Source of the DNA: DATDWC01 sp035289805
Lineage (GTDB): Bacteria; Patescibacteriota; Gracilibacteria; Peribacterales; Peribacteraceae
Assembly (NCBI GenBank): GCA_035289805.1
Contig: DATDWC010000011.1
Location: 1 to 5,453, forward strand
Direction: 5' to 3'
Length of the DNA: 5,453 nucleotides
The translations under genes were made by a program, and so were the position numbers. Shown here one piece after another: positions 3,818-5,453 of this stretch; the stretch's first letter is position 1, and each line of letters begins with the position of its first letter. The notes below the pieces were generated by a model that saw only the letters and a list, made by a program, of their open reading frames with translations, did no database searches and was not told the DNA's origin.

Positions 3818-5337
3818 AACGACAGTACATCACAACGGCAATTGATTACCCGAATGCAGCTCCCCACATGGGACATGTTTTGGAAAAGGTATTAGCGGAT
3901 GTGGCAGCACGGTGGTTCAGATTGCGTGGGGATGAAGTACGCTTTCACATTGGAGCAGATGAACATGGCATCAAAATTCAACAGACTGCAGAGAAGGAAG
4001 GGATTTCCCCTAAGGAGCTCGTGGATCGCAACACTCCCCTCTTCCAAACGCTCTACCAGAATCTGCATGTTTCCTACGATCACTTTATCCGTACATCAGA
4101 TCAAAAAAAGCACTGGCCAACCGTGATCGAGCTCTGGAAAAAATTGAAGAAGGCAGGAATGCTGGAGAAGAAATCCTACGTTGGTCTCTACTGCAGCGGA
4201 TGCGAGCGATTTATGACAAAGCGTGATCTCGTGGATGGAAAGTGCCCGATTCATCAGGTGGCCCCAGAGGAAGTAAAAGAAGAGAACTGGTTCTTTCTTC
4301 TTAGTAAGGATTCGGAGAATCTGAGGAAACTCCTCACAGAGAACTGGGAGAAAGAGGAATATCGCATTACCCCTGAGTTCCGTGCGCAGGAAACACTCTC
4401 GCTCATTGATCAGGGATTGGAAGATATTTCCTTCTCACGGCCAAAAACCAGTCTTGCCTGGGGCGTTCCGGTCCCTGGTGACCCCGAGCAAACGATGTAT
4501 GTGTGGTGTGATGCACTCACGAACTATATTTCGAGCCTTGGGTACTTTACTGATCATGAGGAAAAAGAGTGGTGGGAAAGGCCGACAGAAATCACCCATG
4601 TCATCGGAAAAGATATCGCACGCTTCCACGCTCTCTACTGGCCCTCCATGTTAAAACATGCAGGAGTGCGGATCCCCGATCGACTCCTCACCCATGGATT
4701 CTTAACGAGCGAAGGGCAGAAGATGAGTAAATCTCTTGGAAACGTCGTCGTGCCTGCGGAAGTAATTGAGAAGTATGGGGTGGATCCTCTCCGCTTCTAT
4801 TTGAGTCATGAGATTCCAGTAGGACGCGATGGAGATTTCTCATGGGATCGCATGCAAAAGCTCTACGATGCAAAACTCCGGAATGATATAGGGAACCTCC
4901 TCAATCGAGTACTTACCCTTCTTAAGAAAGATGGCGGTGCGCTTCAGAAACCTGGGAACCCGGATTTCCTCACGCCGAATCAAGATGAGTACGCAGGTGC
5001 GATGGATGCATTTGATTTTTCCAGGGCACTTCAACTCGCGATTATGATCGCCGTGGATTGCAACAGATACATTGATGAGAAAAAGCCATGGAGCTCTGCG
5101 TGCAAAGATGCGGGGGTCGTCCTCTCGAATATTGCAGAAGCTCTCCGTCATCTCTCCCTTGCACTTCTCCCCTTCATGCCGGAAACCGCACAGAATATCA
5201 GTAGGCAGCTCGCAGTACCTTATGCAGAGGAAATGCTTCGGAAGGATTTCGTTATTGGGAAGAAAAAAGAATGGGGTGGAGAAAAGGATTGGAAGCGCAC
5301 TGGAGAGCCAGCGATTCTCTTCCCACCTATTGAATAA
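3814..5337 (+). CDS. metG: Methionyl-tRNA synthetase (MetRS, class I)
   Basis: This 507-residue cytoplasmic enzyme charges initiator and elongator tRNA-Met with methionine using ATP. The Rossmann catalytic domain carries the HIGH-type motif PHMGH (17-21), FHIGADEHG (44-52) for substrate binding, and the KMSKS loop (303-307) within EGQKMSKSLGN. The connective-peptide zinc site has a single knuckle, C127-SG-C130 and C144-PI-H147, as in one-zinc MetRS forms. The helical anticodon-binding domain runs from about 350 on and includes NDIGNLLNR (357-365) and DEKKPW (421-426). The protein ends near residue 507 with no C-terminal EMAP/Trbp111-like domain, which matches the short form of the family. The GTG start overlaps the upstream PRC-barrel stop (GTGA). 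KRQYITTAIDYPNAAPH immediately after it is the expected N-terminus. GGGAG just before the GTG is too close to be a good ribosome-binding site. The gene stops 1 bp before a possible convergent frame. Confidence 0.97.
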   Translation: MKRQYITTAIDYPNAAPHMGHVLEKVLADVAARWFRLRGDEVRFHIGADEHGIKIQQTAEKEGISPKELVDRNTPLFQTLYQNLHVSYDHFIRTSDQKKHWPTVIELWKKLKKAGMLEKKSYVGLYCSGCERFMTKRDLVDGKCPIHQVAPEEVKEENWFFLLSKDSENLRKLLTENWEKEEYRITPEFRAQETLSLIDQGLEDISFSRPKTSLAWGVPVPGDPEQTMYVWCDALTNYISSLGYFTDHEEKEWWERPTEITHVIGKDIARFHALYWPSMLKHAGVRIPDRLLTHGFLTSEGQKMSKSLGNVVVPAEVIEKYGVDPLRFYLSHEIPVGRDGDFSWDRMQKLYDAKLRNDIGNLLNRVLTLLKKDGGALQKPGNPDFLTPNQDEYAGAMDAFDFSRALQLAIMIAVDCNRYIDEKKPWSSACKDAGVVLSNIAEALRHLSLALLPFMPETAQNISRQLAVPYAEEMLRKDFVIGKKKEWGGEKDWKRTGEPAILFPPIE

Positions 5338-5338
5338 A

Positions 5339-5453
5339 TTATCGTTTTCCTGTACTCTTCCTTTGGTGTCTTTTCACGCGCATCGGACGGCCGAGGGGCG
5401 AAGGAAAACCCGGAGCAAGAGGATGTGGCGAAAGGGAGACATCACCGATATTT
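5339..5453 (-). CDS. Possible C-terminus of an unidentified protein, truncated by the window edge
   Basis: On the minus strand a frame open from the right edge gives 38 residues ending GRPMRVKRHQRKSTGKR and a TAA at 5341-5339, one base beyond the metG stop. The Pro-rich then strongly basic end is typical of a disordered C-terminal tail, and tail-to-tail packing suits this window. No family is recognised. A plus-strand frame starting GTG at 5367 is also open over the same bases, so coding on either strand is unproven. Confidence 0.35.
   Translation of the reverse strand, partial: NIGDVSLSPHPLAPGFPSPLGRPMRVKRHQRKSTGKR

Noticed and set aside
5367..5453. Plus-strand GTG frame open to the right edge
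   Set aside because: The Arg-rich reading overlaps the minus-strand basic C-terminus candidate codon for codon, and no ribosome-binding site is seen. The minus frame has a more ordinary codon mix and a well-placed stop, so at most one is real.

Overview
The window looks like a piece of a compact bacterial chromosome with roughly balanced base composition. The suggested source is a Patescibacteria/CPR genome, possibly near Peregrinibacteria or Peribacteria. This is inference. It rests on the small, tightly packed and often convergent genes, the short FtsB/DivIC-like protein ending in a Trp/Tyr/Phe-rich segment, the stand-alone sigma-region-4 protein with HARE-type winged helices, and the absence of clear Shine-Dalgarno sequences. 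TGA is used as a stop at two gene ends, so TGA does not appear to be reassigned as in Gracilibacteria or Absconditabacteria.

Layout. Positions 1-344 (minus) hold the N-terminal part of MurC (peptidoglycan precursor synthesis). Divergent from it, with only 37 bp between starts, is a septum-formation initiator of the FtsB/DivIC family (382-828, plus). An initiator tRNA-fMet follows on the minus strand (831-907), then a trimeric dUTPase on the plus strand (935-1435). The 3' end of the dUTPase gene overlaps, tail to tail by 74 bp, a minus-strand gene (1362-2456). That gene encodes a sigma-70 region 4 helix-turn-helix followed by a string of winged-helix/HARE-HTH-like modules.

The stretch 2457-3217 has no convincing protein gene. 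It contains an AT-rich part with candidate promoters and a possible leader for the sigma-like gene (2457-2828), an intact tRNA-Pro(UGG) (2953-3029, minus), and truncated copies of that tRNA's 3' and 5' ends on either side. GC-rich palindromic repeats are mixed in. One tRNA remnant seems to be interrupted by a 54-nt palindromic insert.

From 3218 a two-gene plus-strand unit runs to 5337: a two-repeat PRC-barrel protein, then methionyl-tRNA synthetase, joined by a GTGA stop/start overlap. The last 115 bp may hold the C-terminus of an unidentified minus-strand gene.

Themes: cell wall and division (murC, ftsB-like), translation initiation and aminoacylation (tRNA-fMet, metG, tRNA-Pro), and nucleotide-pool hygiene (dut). 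The most noteworthy signals are the sigma4/HARE fusion protein, the recurrent -10-like hexamers placed 6-9 nt before start codons (suggesting leaderless or nearly leaderless mRNAs), and the tRNA-Pro remnants with palindromic inserts.
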